Positions 1-8,291 of a stretch of DNA of 47,040 nt are shown piece after piece. This DNA comes from Candidatus Moranbacteria bacterium GW2011_GWE1_49_15 (lineage in GTDB: Bacteria; Patescibacteriota; Minisyncoccia; Moranbacterales; GWC2-37-73), in assembly GCA_001003855.1 (NCBI GenBank), contig LCPX01000013.1, positions 1 to 47,040 of the forward strand. Direction: 5' to 3'. The position numbers and the translations under genes were made by a program. Position 1 is the stretch's first letter. Every line of letters begins with the position of its first letter. The notes beneath the pieces are model-generated. The model was not told where the DNA came from. It searched no databases and saw only the letters and a list, made by a program, of their open reading frames with translations.

Positions 1-1406
1 GGATATTGGTCGTATACGCGCTTTCCTATGGAGTCTCCATCCTGCCTTTGCTGGCGATCCTTTCCGGACTCTTCATCTTGCTGGTGTATGTCCTGAAGTT
101 GGAAAGATATATCATCTTCATCCCTTCGAGCGTGATCCACGGATTCACTTTGGGGGTGGCGTTCATCATCGCCTTGGGCCAACTTAATTTCGCCCTGGGC
201 ATGGCCGGCCTCGCCCAGCACGAAAGGTTCATCGCCAATATCCAAGAAACCCTTTCAAACTTGGAAAAGGCCAACTTGGCCGCGGTCGTTTTGTTTTCGG
301 CGTGCTTCTTTTTTCTTTTGGTGTGGCGCAGGTTTTCGGTGAAGATCCCGGGAGTCATCATCGTCGCTCCCTCGGGCATACTTTTGGGATATTTGTCGCA
401 AGAAGGCCGTATAGCGGTCGACCTTCAGACCCTGTTTTCCAAATTCGGGAACATTTCCGGAAAATTGTGGGCGGTTCCCGATTTCAATTTCGTTTTCAAC
501 AAGGGGATTTTTATCGGAGCCATGACTATAGCTTTGGTGGCTATTTTGGAAACCCTGCTTTCCGCCAAGATCGCTGACGGCATGACCAGGACCAAGCACA
601 ACACCAGGAAAGAGGTCTTGGGCGTGGGCGCCGCGAACATAGCCTCCGGAATTTTCGGAGGCATTCCGGCGACGGCCGCTTTGGCCAGGACCGCCCTCAA
701 TATCAAGAGCGGGGCTGACCACAAGGTTTCCGCCGCCGTCAGCAGCGTTTTTATCGCCGTCATTTCACTGATACTTCTGCCGTTTTTCAAATACCTCCCT
801 TTGGCGGCCGTGGCGGCCATCTTGGTTTTCACCGCGGTGCAAATGGTGGAGAAAAAGCATTTCCTGCATCTTTACAAGCATGACAAATCCGCATTGTTCC
901 TGTCCCTGTTGGTCGCCGTCGTGACCGTCGTCGAAGACCCGATCGTCGGAATCCTGGTCGGAGCCACTATCGCCCTGTTGGTTTTCGCCAACAACATGTC
1001 GCGGGCCGAGACGGAAATAACCTTGAACAAGGACAAGCAGCTGATAAAGAGGATTAACTCGGCCCAGCTCCTGCACACCCGAAACCACGGGGACGTTCTG
1101 GTGTATAGGTTCGCGGGACAGCTTACCTATGTGAACGCCCAATCGCACATAAACAACATCTCCCTCATAAACGGGGAGACGAAGATAGTCATTTTGAGTT
1201 TCCGCAACCTCTTTTTCATGGATGTGGACGGCATGGGTTCCATACAGGAGATGGTTTCCATTTTGGAGGGCAAGGGAAAGCGCGTGATGCTCAGCGCCGT
1301 CAACGGTTTGGTCGCCAAACCGCTCAAAAAGGAAGGTTGGTTCCGGGAACTGGGCGAGAGAGGTTCGGTTTTCGCCAGCACGCAGGAGGCTTTGGAAAAA
1401 TGCTGA
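1..1406 (+). CDS. SulP-family anion permease with C-terminal STAS domain (5' end cut off by window)
   Basis: About 467 residues are visible and the reading frame is open to the window edge, so roughly the first 100 residues (the first membrane helices) of a usual 550-600 aa SulP protein are missing. Seen: many hydrophobic segments up to about residue 330, including the conserved core run GGIPATAALARTALNI near residue 218 that matches the SulP anion-binding region. A soluble tail from about residue 350 has the STAS pattern FRNLFFMDVDGMGSIQEM followed by KGKRVMLSAV. The family exchanges or co-transports sulfate, bicarbonate or other small anions across the inner membrane; the substrate cannot be read from sequence. 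The first TTG at base 6 is only the first possible start inside the window. The gene stops with TGA. Confidence 0.9.
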   Translation, partial: ILVVYALSYGVSILPLLAILSGLFILLVYVLKLERYIIFIPSSVIHGFTLGVAFIIALGQLNFALGMAGLAQHERFIANIQETLSNLEKANLAAVVLFSACFFFLLVWRRFSVKIPGVIIVAPSGILLGYLSQEGRIAVDLQTLFSKFGNISGKLWAVPDFNFVFNKGIFIGAMTIALVAILETLLSAKIADGMTRTKHNTRKEVLGVGAANIASGIFGGIPATAALARTALNIKSGADHKVSAAVSSVFIAVISLILLPFFKYLPLAAVAAILVFTAVQMVEKKHFLHLYKHDKSALFLSLLVAVVTVVEDPIVGILVGATIALLVFANNMSRAETEITLNKDKQLIKRINSAQLLHTRNHGDVLVYRFAGQLTYVNAQSHINNISLINGETKIVILSFRNLFFMDVDGMGSIQEMVSILEGKGKRVMLSAVNGLVAKPLKKEGWFRELGERGSVFASTQEALEKC

Positions 1407-1425
1407 AGATTTCGAAAGAAAAAAT

Positions 1426-1453
1426 TTTACAATCGCGTATCTTGATGTATAAT
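1426..1453 (+). promoter_or_regulatory. Probable sigma70 promoter (TTTACA-16-TATAAT)
   Basis: TTTACA at 1426-1431 and TATAAT at 1448-1453 with a 16-bp spacer. It lies just after the SulP stop and about 27 bp before the next ATG. Confidence 0.5.
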
Positions 1454-1479
1454 GGAGTCATGAATATTGGAAAATATTT

Positions 1480-1893
1480 ATGAAGCGACCGAAATTTCTA
1501 ACGCTCATCATGCTCCATCTGCTGTTCGTCTTTTTCGCATTTCTCGTGTACTTTTCGCAGTACTGCCTTTATATGGGGGACACGGCTGAAAATTTGGCGC
1601 GCGTTTACGCGATGTCGCTTTTCATTCCGAATGTGATAGGCATGACGGTGCTGTATTTTTCCTACCTGGCTTGGTTGCTGGGAGAATTTTCCAAGGGAAA
1701 GAAGATAAAATGGTTCAAGCTTCATATTTCCTACAACCTGTTGCTGATTTCCGGATTGTCGGTAGAATTGCTCCAAACGAAAAACGCTTCGATGGCCGAT
1801 TCATTTTTCATCCTGGCCGAGACGGCCGCCATCCTCATCGCTTTGGTAATAATTTTTAACAAAAATAAAAAATATGGATATGCTCATTGCTAG
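1480..1893 (+). CDS. Small integral membrane protein, four predicted TM helices, function unknown
   Basis: 137 residues with four hydrophobic segments (roughly residues 6-28, 43-67, 82-99 and 107-126) separated by short charged loops, and a Lys-rich end. I do not recognise a family. The start is the ATG that follows an A/T-rich stretch about 27 bp after a good -10 box; no SD is visible. The gene has its own promoter and terminator and so is probably a single-gene transcript. The layout (N-terminus, four helices, no soluble domain) suggests a scaffold or small transporter-like protein, but no function can be supported. Confidence 0.65.
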   Translation: MKRPKFLTLIMLHLLFVFFAFLVYFSQYCLYMGDTAENLARVYAMSLFIPNVIGMTVLYFSYLAWLLGEFSKGKKIKWFKLHISYNLLLISGLSVELLQTKNASMADSFFILAETAAILIALVIIFNKNKKYGYAHC

Positions 1894-1939
1894 TGTCAAA
1901 AACGTAAAAATAAAACCTTTGCTTTTCAGATTGTTCATG

Positions 1940-1962
1940 TCGCTTTCAGTAGCGATTTTTTT
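1940..1962 (+). terminator. Rho-independent terminator after the four-TM protein gene
   Basis: Stem TCGCT / AGCGA with a 6-nt loop, followed directly by seven T. Confidence 0.7.
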
Positions 1963-2011
1963 ATCCGTCGTCCTGAAGGATTATTTGAAATAATTTTTTT
2001 ATAAAATTTTC

Positions 2012-2608
2012 ATGATAGAAGTGGAAAAGAAATTCCTGCTTTCCGGCGGGCAGGAGCTTTCGCTTGTCGAAGGGGCCGAATCCTTGGGGGAGCGGGTTTT
2101 CGAAGACGAGTATTTCGATGACGGGAAATATTCGTTGACTTCGCGGGACATGTGGCTGCGGAGGAGGAACGGCAGGTTCGAACTCAAGACCCCTCTTTTC
2201 GTGGACGGTTGCGAAAGGTCGGTCGACCAATATGACGAGCTGGAGAAAGAGGAGGAAATCAGGAGCGCCCTTGATATTCCGGAGTCGGGAAACCTTGAAC
2301 AGGATTTGGCGAAAAAAAGTTTTTTCCCGTTCGCCAAGCTGACCACCACCAGGAAAAAATTCAAGAAAGACGGTTTCATTTTGGATTTCGACATCGTGGA
2401 TTTCGGGGATTCCACTTACTCCATAGCGGAGGTGGAGAAGATGGTCGAAGACAAATCCCAAATGGAAAGCGCGGTTTCCGAGATTTTGGAATTCGCCCAA
2501 AAGCACGGTCTGGAGTCTGCCAGGGTGAGAGGGAAGGTGATCGAATATGTCAGAAGGAAAAACCCCGACCATTTCGGAGTCCTGATCGATTGCGGGATTT
2601 GCAACTGA
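2012..2608 (+). CDS. CYTH-domain phosphohydrolase, thiamine-triphosphatase-like
   Basis: 198 residues covering one CYTH (triphosphate tunnel) domain. The signature ExExK is present as E3-x-E5-x-K7, followed by WLRRR...FELK (residues 48-59), TTTRKK near residue 111, DFDIVDFG near 124 and AEVEKM near 140. Every acidic and basic strand motif is therefore in order. The spacing and wording (DxYFD...SL...WLRRR, DFG...EVE, KxxxYxxRxxPDH) resemble animal-type thiamine triphosphatase more than the adenylate cyclase CyaB or the polyphosphate-binding members. The expected reaction is metal-dependent hydrolysis of a triphosphate such as thiamine triphosphate or tripolyphosphate; the true substrate is inferred only. 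A TATAAA at 2000-2005 puts a possible transcript start at the ATG itself. Confidence 0.85.
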   Translation: MIEVEKKFLLSGGQELSLVEGAESLGERVFEDEYFDDGKYSLTSRDMWLRRRNGRFELKTPLFVDGCERSVDQYDELEKEEEIRSALDIPESGNLEQDLAKKSFFPFAKLTTTRKKFKKDGFILDFDIVDFGDSTYSIAEVEKMVEDKSQMESAVSEILEFAQKHGLESARVRGKVIEYVRRKNPDHFGVLIDCGICN

Positions 2609-2639
2609 TTTTCCAAATAATATAACTTGGCAAAGTTAA

Positions 2640-2668
2640 AAGGCTTCCGCTATGGCGGAAGCCTTTGT
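2640..2668. terminator. Bidirectional terminator hairpin between convergent genes
   Basis: GGCTTCCGC-TATG-GCGGAAGCC stem of 9 bp flanked by A-run on the left and T-run on the right. It can serve both the CYTH gene (+) and the small gene at 2687-3013 (-). Confidence 0.8.
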
Positions 2669-2686
2669 TTCGGTGAGCTGGATGGT

Positions 2687-3013
2687 TTACCCGTCCGGAT
2701 TGGTCGAGCTCTCGGGGTACAGTCCTGAAAGAGCGTTTTTCTCCTCGGAAGCTTCTTGCTCCGCAAGAGCTTCCCGGGCCTCTTTCAGAAGTTCTTTCTC
2801 TTGGCGCCATTGGTTCATTTTCTTACCGACGGCGCTTTTGAGCTCGGTCCAGTCCTCGGGCTTGGCGTATTCCTTGAGAACTTGGGTGAAGATGCAATTG
2901 ACGATGTGCTCCCTTTCCTTCGTCGTCAAACGCAAGCCCTTGGTGTTTTTCTTGATCCCGTCCGCCACCTTTCGCGCTAACATCTCTACCAACTTTTGTG
3001 GAAATTCGGACAT
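2687..3013 (-). CDS. Small charged helical protein, function unknown
   Basis: 108 residues, no signal peptide or membrane segment, strongly charged and helical, with a Glu/Lys/Ala-rich stretch (about residues 72-94) that looks like a coiled coil. The start is set by a strong SD (GGAGGCGAGG, 3015-3024) right before ATG at 3013; an upstream ATG at 3046 would ignore that SD. Its own promoter (TTGCAA-17-TATAAT, 3099 to 3071 on the minus strand) and downstream hairpin make it a one-gene unit. No family recognised. Strong SDs are otherwise uncommon in this window, which sets it and the next gene apart. Confidence 0.6.
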   Translation of the reverse strand: MSEFPQKLVEMLARKVADGIKKNTKGLRLTTKEREHIVNCIFTQVLKEYAKPEDWTELKSAVGKKMNQWRQEKELLKEAREALAEQEASEEKNALSGLYPESSTNPDG

Positions 3014-3070
3014 GCCTCGCCTCCATATGTGGGGTAGAATGGACATTTGTTAAAAAAACTGATTCTATCT

Positions 3071-3099
3071 ATTATAGCACGTTTTGAGATATTTTGCAA
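3071..3099 (-). promoter_or_regulatory. Sigma70-type promoter for the 2687-3013 gene
   Basis: On the minus strand TTGCAA (3099-3094), 17-bp spacer, TATAAT (3076-3071). The leader to the ATG is about 50 nt. Confidence 0.6.
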
Positions 3100-3127
3100 G
3101 GGTATGGCGGAAAAGGCTCCAGACAAA

Positions 3128-3161
3128 GCAAAAGGGACCTTCCGATTTTTCGGATGGTCCC
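3128..3161 (-). terminator. Rho-independent terminator after the 3176-3442 gene
   Basis: Read on the minus strand: GGGACCaTCCGA-loop-TCGGAaGGTCCC followed by TTTT. One mismatch in a stem of about 12 bp. Confidence 0.75.
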
Positions 3162-3175
3162 CGGAGCCGTAAATA

Positions 3176-3442
3176 TTATACGGTAGCGGTTAGGGTGTCG
3201 TTATTGTTGACACCCTTGTTTGGTTTTTTGTTGGCGGCTTCGCTGGTGAGTACTCTGAGTCTTTCGAGTACCAGGGAAAGGACCATATTGCGGTCTTCCA
3301 ATGCAAGATAGCCTTTCTTGAAAAGAGCGCGATGGCAGGCTATTTTTTGCGTGATTTTTTGGTCTTTTTCGTATTCCGCCAAGGCTTCTTCCGCGATATG
3401 TTGAAGCACGTTTCCTTCTGGGGCAACCTTCATTTGAGCCAT
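3176..3442 (-). CDS. Small soluble protein of unknown function
   Basis: 88 residues, mostly helical and charged (EEALAEYEKDQ..., LERLRVLTSEAANKK), no membrane segment. The start is chosen at ATG 3442 because AAGGAGGA lies 7-8 nt upstream; the longer reading frame to 3511 has no SD. It has a weak promoter (TTGCCA-17-TATGGT, 3540 to 3512, minus strand) and its own terminator, as does the neighbouring small gene. No family recognised; no obvious sequence match to its neighbour. Confidence 0.6.
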   Translation of the reverse strand: MAQMKVAPEGNVLQHIAEEALAEYEKDQKITQKIACHRALFKKGYLALEDRNMVLSLVLERLRVLTSEAANKKPNKGVNNNDTLTATV

Positions 3443-3511
3443 GTGCGGATCCTCCTTAGGGTTATATGGTATGGGCAGTATCGCTTTTGCAACCACAAGA
3501 CACCATAGCAT

Positions 3512-3540
3512 ATATCCGGATGTTTGGCAATGGCTGGATG
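3512..3540 (-). promoter_or_regulatory. Possible promoter for the 3176-3442 gene
   Basis: On the minus strand TTGCCA (3540-3535), 17-bp spacer, TATGGT (3517-3512). The -10 box is imperfect. Confidence 0.4.
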
Positions 3541-3557
3541 GGGGAATAGGGGAATAT

Positions 3558-4340
3558 TTATAATTTTAAATTAACCGATGGCTTATGACGGTTATCGGTT
3601 TCCTGTCTGGCCACCACGACCGCTAACACTTCGCGGGCACCTTTTCCCTTGAGGATCTTGGCGCACTCGAAAAGGGTGGCGCCGGTGGTGGCGACGTCGT
3701 CGACAAGAAGGATGTCCTTGCCTTTGATTTCCCGGGGTCGGATCACGGAAAAGGCGTTTTGGATATTCCTTTTCCTTTCCTGGTGGTTTTTTATTTTCAT
3801 CTGGGCTGAGGTGTGCCTGGTCCTGGCGAGCACGTTTTCCTGAACGGGAATTTCAATTCCCGGAGCGATGTTTTTGCTGAGTTGTTCGGCCAGGAGGGCG
3901 GATTGGTTGAATCCGCGCCAGCGCAACCTTTTGGGGTGTAGCGGAACAGGCACGATAAGGTCGGGAAGCGGAAGGGACGAGGAGGTTATCTTTCCGGACA
4001 TGATTTCAGCCAAAGGCATATGCAGATCCGGGACGAACCTATATTTGAACAGGTGGATCATCTTGGAAAGAGTCTTGTCTCGGTATGACGAGCAAACCAA
4101 AAGGCCGTCGAGCGACGACCTTTTTCTGCAATTAAAACAGGTTTTCCCATCCGGCGTGATCGCTTTCTCGCAAATGGGGCAGACTTGTTCCCCCCTGGTT
4201 TTTATTTTCGAAAGGCATTTTTCGCAAAGCCAATCTCCTTCTTTGCCGCAATTAAGACATCCGACGGGGAACAGCACGTCCAAAAAAAGCTTGTGCAGGG
4301 CGCACATTTTTTCGGAAAATTTTTTTTTGATATTTTGCAT
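3558..4340 (-). CDS. comF: ComF family protein (phosphoribosyltransferase-like competence protein)
   Basis: 260 residues. The N-terminal part has paired zinc-ligand cysteines (C28/C31, C39/C42, C54/C57, C68/C71). The C-terminal part is a type I phosphoribosyltransferase fold with the PRPP loop ILLVDDVATTGATL near residue 210 and the upstream VPVPLHPKRLRWRGFNQ motif near 131. This is the full ComFC arrangement. In competent bacteria ComF acts in the cytoplasm during uptake of single-stranded DNA; its catalytic activity is not settled. It follows clpC on the minus strand with a 48-bp gap and probably shares its transcript. Together with the type IV pilus genes on the other strand it supports natural DNA uptake in this organism (inference). 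Confidence 0.9.
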   Translation of the reverse strand: MQNIKKKFSEKMCALHKLFLDVLFPVGCLNCGKEGDWLCEKCLSKIKTRGEQVCPICEKAITPDGKTCFNCRKRSSLDGLLVCSSYRDKTLSKMIHLFKYRFVPDLHMPLAEIMSGKITSSSLPLPDLIVPVPLHPKRLRWRGFNQSALLAEQLSKNIAPGIEIPVQENVLARTRHTSAQMKIKNHQERKRNIQNAFSVIRPREIKGKDILLVDDVATTGATLFECAKILKGKGAREVLAVVVARQETDNRHKPSVNLKL

Positions 4341-4388
4341 TTTATCCAGCTTTTTGCGGATCGGAAGATTTTCTTGTGGTGGGGGTTT

Positions 4389-6869
4389 TTACTTGGCTAT
4401 TATCCTATCCTGTTTGATTTCCAGCGTTACGCTTTTTTTGTCCGGATTTTCCATGATGGATCTGGCTATTTCGGTTTCCACGAGATCCTGGATATTTTTC
4501 CTCACGAGCCTGGCTCCGTATTCCGCAGCCAGGCTTTTTTTCGTAATGAAGGCTTCTATTTTTTTGGAAAAATTCAAATCGATGCCGCGCTGCTCGCTTC
4601 TGCGGACGACGTTTTTCATCTCATTGGAAACTATTTTGGCCAATTCGTCTTCCGAAAGGGCGTCGAATATTATGATGTGGTCCAAACGGTTTATTATCTC
4701 CGGTTTCATATGTTGGGAAAGTTTCTTGACGACGTCGCTCTTGATGTCGTCGAACTTTTTGGAGAAGCTTTTCTTATCTTCCATCTGACGGAAGCCGAGT
4801 CTGGCGCTCTCGGTGAATTCCGAAGTACCTATGTTGGAGGTGAGTATGACGATGGTGTTTTTGAAATTGACTTGCCTTCCTTCGGCGTCCGTCAAAAGAC
4901 CGTCTTCCAAAATTTGGAGCAGGATGTTCAGCACGTCGGGATGGGCTTTTTCGATCTCGTCGAAAAGGACCAGGCTGTACGGTTTGTGCCTTACTTTTTC
5001 CGTCAGGGTCCCGCCTTCTCCGTAGCCGACATAGCCTGCCGGCGCTCCGACGAGCCTGGCGATAGCGTGCTTTTCCGAGAACTCGCTCATGTCGATCTTG
5101 ATGATGGAGTTTTCGGTGGCGAACACTTCGCGGGCCAGCATCTTGGCTGTCATCGTTTTTCCGACTCCGGTCGGACCGAGGAATAGGAACGAGCCCATGG
5201 GTCTTTCCGGATCGGAGATGCCGCTATGCGAACGCAAAAGCACTTGTGAGATCGTCTTGATGGCGCGGTCCTGCCCGATAATGTTTTTGGCCAGGTTTTT
5301 TTCTATGAAAGCCAATTTGGATTTCGTCTGTTGGGTCGATATCCTCTCCAGCGGGATTCCGGTTATCCTGGAAACGGTCATGGCTACGTCCTCTTTGGCG
5401 AGCGGGGAAGGATCTCCCTTGGAATCCTCCTGGCGCTTCCTGGTTTCGGAAATTTTCTTGAGGATGGCCGACTCTTTTCTTTGAAGTTTCATCGCTTCGT
5501 TGTACTTCTGCTGTTGCACGAGTCTTTCCTTGGCTCCCGCCATTTTTTTATGCTCCGTCTCATATTTCTTGATGAGCTTGGACCATTGTGAGGAAACGAT
5601 CCTGTTTTTGACGGCGGAAGCGGTTTCATCCAGAAGGTCGATCGCTTTGTCGGGAAGGAACCTGTCGCTGATATATCTCACGCTGAGTTCCACGGCCGCT
5701 TCCAGGGCGTCGTTGGATATGGAAACGTTATGGAATTTCTCATATTGCGGTTTCAACCTGCGCAGGATGGACTTGGCGCTTTTGACGGTCGGTTCGACAA
5801 GTTGCAACGGTTGGAAGCGCCTAGCGAGCGCGGGATCCTTTTCTATGTACCTTTTGTATTCCGAATAGGTGGTGGCGCCTATGCATTGGATGTCGCCCTT
5901 GGAAAGCGCCGGCTTGAGGATATTGGCCGCGTCCAGCCCGCCCTGTGAGTTTCCGGCTCCGACGATGCTGTGGATTTCGTCGATGAAAAGGATGACATTC
6001 CTGTTGCGGGAGGCTTCGGAGATTATTTCCTTGAGGCGGTTCTCGAATTCCCCCCTGAAAGTCGTTCCGGCCACCACCAAGGCCATATCCAAGGAGAAGA
6101 CGGTCTTGTTGGCGAGGTAATGGGGGACATCCCCGGAGTTTATTTTCCGTGCCAGTCCGGATACGAGCGCCGTCTTTCCCACGCCCGGATCCCCGATGAG
6201 CAGGGGATTGTTCTTGCTTTTCCTGCCGAGTATGTGCACGATCCTCTCTATTTCCATGTCCCTGCCGGTTATGATCTCGTCGCGCTTTTCGGATTCCTCA
6301 TTGAGGTTTATGCAGAACTGGTTGAGGTTCGAAAGGCTGTTCGCGTCGGAATCTTTGTTTTTGGAAAGGCCTATTTCAGGAAAAGGCACCGATTTGGAGA
6401 ATTCCGAAAGAGGTTCTCCGTCGGCGGGAAGCTGGGAAAGCATCTCGATGGCGTCTTTTTTGATGGAAGCTTTCTGGAAAATCTTTTGGATCGTCTCGTC
6501 ATTCGATTCTATGAGCGCGTAAACCAGATGCTCCGTTCCGACGTATGGATAGCTGAAAGTGCTGGCCAAGGAATAGGCGCGGGTTATCAAGCTTTTCAGC
6601 GAGGCTGACGGCATCGGCTGCAACTCTTTGTTAATGGAGTGGGCTGATTTTTTGGATCGGGCGGGCAGGACCGAGTTGAAATAGCTCCTCTTGAAGCCCA
6701 GGCTCTTGAGCATGTTGCTGCCGAGACTCCCCTCTTCCAAATGTATCGCGAAAAGAAGATGTATCGGTTCTATGCGTTCGCTTCGGTAGTGCAAGGCCAA
6801 AACCCCGGCTTCCGTCAGGCTTTTCTTGGCATGGAGCGTCATTTTTTCGAATATTTCCGATTGGAACAT
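4389..6869 (-). CDS. clpC: ClpC-type AAA+ unfoldase
   Basis: 826 residues, the normal ClpC length. Order: Clp N-domain repeats (residues 1-150), first AAA+ module with Walker A GDPGVGKT (226-233), a middle region with a coiled, UVR-like stretch (QQQKYNEAMKLQRKE), second AAA+ module with GPTGVGKT near residue 562, and the C-terminal D2-small domain. The tripeptide LGF in SARLGFRQ lies where ClpP-binding loops occur, so it probably feeds substrates to a ClpP chamber encoded elsewhere. It uses ATP to unfold proteins for degradation in the cytoplasm. It is the first gene of a unit with comF. A good promoter lies upstream (TTGACA-17-TAGAAT). Confidence 0.93.
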   Translation of the reverse strand: MFQSEIFEKMTLHAKKSLTEAGVLALHYRSERIEPIHLLFAIHLEEGSLGSNMLKSLGFKRSYFNSVLPARSKKSAHSINKELQPMPSASLKSLITRAYSLASTFSYPYVGTEHLVYALIESNDETIQKIFQKASIKKDAIEMLSQLPADGEPLSEFSKSVPFPEIGLSKNKDSDANSLSNLNQFCINLNEESEKRDEIITGRDMEIERIVHILGRKSKNNPLLIGDPGVGKTALVSGLARKINSGDVPHYLANKTVFSLDMALVVAGTTFRGEFENRLKEIISEASRNRNVILFIDEIHSIVGAGNSQGGLDAANILKPALSKGDIQCIGATTYSEYKRYIEKDPALARRFQPLQLVEPTVKSAKSILRRLKPQYEKFHNVSISNDALEAAVELSVRYISDRFLPDKAIDLLDETASAVKNRIVSSQWSKLIKKYETEHKKMAGAKERLVQQQKYNEAMKLQRKESAILKKISETRKRQEDSKGDPSPLAKEDVAMTVSRITGIPLERISTQQTKSKLAFIEKNLAKNIIGQDRAIKTISQVLLRSHSGISDPERPMGSFLFLGPTGVGKTMTAKMLAREVFATENSIIKIDMSEFSEKHAIARLVGAPAGYVGYGEGGTLTEKVRHKPYSLVLFDEIEKAHPDVLNILLQILEDGLLTDAEGRQVNFKNTIVILTSNIGTSEFTESARLGFRQMEDKKSFSKKFDDIKSDVVKKLSQHMKPEIINRLDHIIIFDALSEDELAKIVSNEMKNVVRRSEQRGIDLNFSKKIEAFITKKSLAAEYGARLVRKNIQDLVETEIARSIMENPDKKSVTLEIKQDRIIAK

Positions 6870-6910
6870 GGATTTGTATGGTTTTCGTGGATTACGGATG
6901 TCTTCTAACC

Positions 6911-6939
6911 ATTCTATTTTTATTATACAACGGTGTCAA
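6911..6939 (-). promoter_or_regulatory. Sigma70 promoter of clpC-comF
   Basis: Minus strand TTGACA (6939-6934), 17-bp spacer, TAGAAT (6916-6911), about 40 nt before the clpC ATG. I see no CIRCE or CtsR-like operator around it. Confidence 0.7.
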
Positions 6940-7044
6940 CCGGATAATTTTCCAGGTCGGAACCCGGAAAGCCGGTTTCCTTTCTTCTGTTTTGGATGGA
7001 AATGGTGTATAATCCAGACATGCCCGCACGGGTAAAATATGCCT

Positions 7045-7073
7045 TTGGCGTACGTCGCTTTTTGTGGTATTAT
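7045..7073 (+). promoter_or_regulatory. Probable promoter of the pil operon
   Basis: TTGGCG (7045-7050), 17-bp spacer, TATTAT (7068-7073). A second TATAAT at 7008-7013 lacks a good -35. Transcription from here gives a leader of about 100 nt that includes the hairpin at 7132-7157. Confidence 0.45.
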
Positions 7074-7131
7074 AAACATAGAAAGACGGGGTTAAAACAA
7101 AAATAAATAAATTTGTTATCTGCACTCGCTC

Positions 7132-7157
7132 GGAAATGAAAGCTCGCTTTCATTTCC
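7132..7157 (+). repeat. Perfect hairpin in the pilM leader
   Basis: An 11-bp perfect stem (GGAAATGAAAG / CTTTCATTTCC) closed by a CTCG tetraloop, flanked by CGCTC and CTCGC words. There is no T-run after it, so it is not a simple terminator. It ends 24 bp before the pilM start. Confidence 0.7.
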
Positions 7158-7181
7158 CTCGCTTCGCTTGATAATAAAAAT

Positions 7182-8264
7182 ATGCTAGGATTATTCGAAC
7201 AGAAAAAAAATCGCTTCATCGGTATAGATTTCGGCACGGCTTCTATCAAAGTCGTCGAACTTTCATATAAAAACCAAAAGCCGTATTTGGAAAATTATGG
7301 CTGGTTTGATTTGGCTGGAATCTCACAACCCGTCGATCCGAACAATCAGAAGCTGGAGTCCTATGAGGACAAGTTCAAGGCGGCTTTGCAGGGCTTGGTG
7401 AAAAGCCTCAATCTCGACGGCAGCCACGTCCATGTCGCCATACCGGGTTTCGCCGGTCTGGTGGTGCTGATCGAGTTTCCTGAAATGAAAAAGGAAGAGA
7501 TCGACAAAGCCATAGAATTCGAAGCGCATAAATATATTCCGACCTCGGTCGAGGAGGTTTCCATAAGTTGGGAAATCGTGAAAAAGGAGGCGGATAAGGA
7601 TGGCGAGCTGTCCAATAAGATAAATGTCCTGTTAGTGGCCGCTCCCAAAAAAGAAGTTGAGAAATACGGCTCGATGTTCGAGGGGATGAATTTGAAAGTG
7701 AAAACTATCGAATTGGAAACGTTTTCCATAACCAGGTCGCTCATAGGGAAGCGGGAGGGAAATTTTTTGATAATGGACATAGGTTCGAGAGCGACCAATC
7801 TGATCTTGGTGGAAAACGGATCCGTACTCATAAACCGATCGGTGGATGTAGGAGGGAATGACATAACGGGGACTATCGCCGACAGTTTGAACGTTTCCAA
7901 ACAGCGGGCTGAGATGTTCAAGAGGGAGGGAAAGGATTTCATAAACGAGAAGGAAACAGCCATCGTTATCCCGGTGCTCGAGCTTTTGGGAGGGGAAGCC
8001 CGCAGGATAATGATCGCCTATAAGGAAAAAAACAAGAACGCGAAAATAGACGGAATCGTCCTTTCCGGGGGTTCGTCCGGATTGGCAGGCATTGATAAAT
8101 ATTTCCAGAGGATGCTCGGCGTGGAAGTGTCCAAAGGAAATCCTTGGAAGGACATTTCATATGATACGAAGCTCGCACTCAGCATCGAGAAGATAGGCTC
8201 TTCTTTTTCGGTAGTCTTGGGACTGGCCTTAAGGGGCATGGAGGACGAGCATGGAAAAAAATAA
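7182..8264 (+). CDS. pilM: Type IV pilus assembly ATPase-fold protein PilM
   Basis: 360 residues with the actin/FtsA-like fold: phosphate-1 loop IGIDFGTASIKVVEL (residues 13-27), phosphate-2 loop LIMDIGSRATNLIL near 198 and the adenosine motif GIVLSGGSSGLAG near 290. PilM binds the cytoplasmic N-terminus of PilN and links the inner-membrane platform to the motor. It heads the pil cluster and is followed 27 bp later by pilN. The start is the first ATG after an A-rich leader; there is no SD. Confidence 0.93.
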   Translation: MLGLFEQKKNRFIGIDFGTASIKVVELSYKNQKPYLENYGWFDLAGISQPVDPNNQKLESYEDKFKAALQGLVKSLNLDGSHVHVAIPGFAGLVVLIEFPEMKKEEIDKAIEFEAHKYIPTSVEEVSISWEIVKKEADKDGELSNKINVLLVAAPKKEVEKYGSMFEGMNLKVKTIELETFSITRSLIGKREGNFLIMDIGSRATNLILVENGSVLINRSVDVGGNDITGTIADSLNVSKQRAEMFKREGKDFINEKETAIVIPVLELLGGEARRIMIAYKEKNKNAKIDGIVLSGGSSGLAGIDKYFQRMLGVEVSKGNPWKDISYDTKLALSIEKIGSSFSVVLGLALRGMEDEHGKK

Positions 8265-8291
8265 AAGATATAATTAAATTTTTTCAAAAAA

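Noticed and set aside
2652..3053. 133-aa plus-strand ORF opposite the small gene at 2687-3013
   Set aside because: It starts inside the terminator hairpin; the minus-strand frame has promoter, SD and terminator.
4185..5186. 333-aa plus-strand ORF opposite clpC and comF
   Set aside because: It is the mirror of a strongly conserved gene pair; no start signal and no domain.
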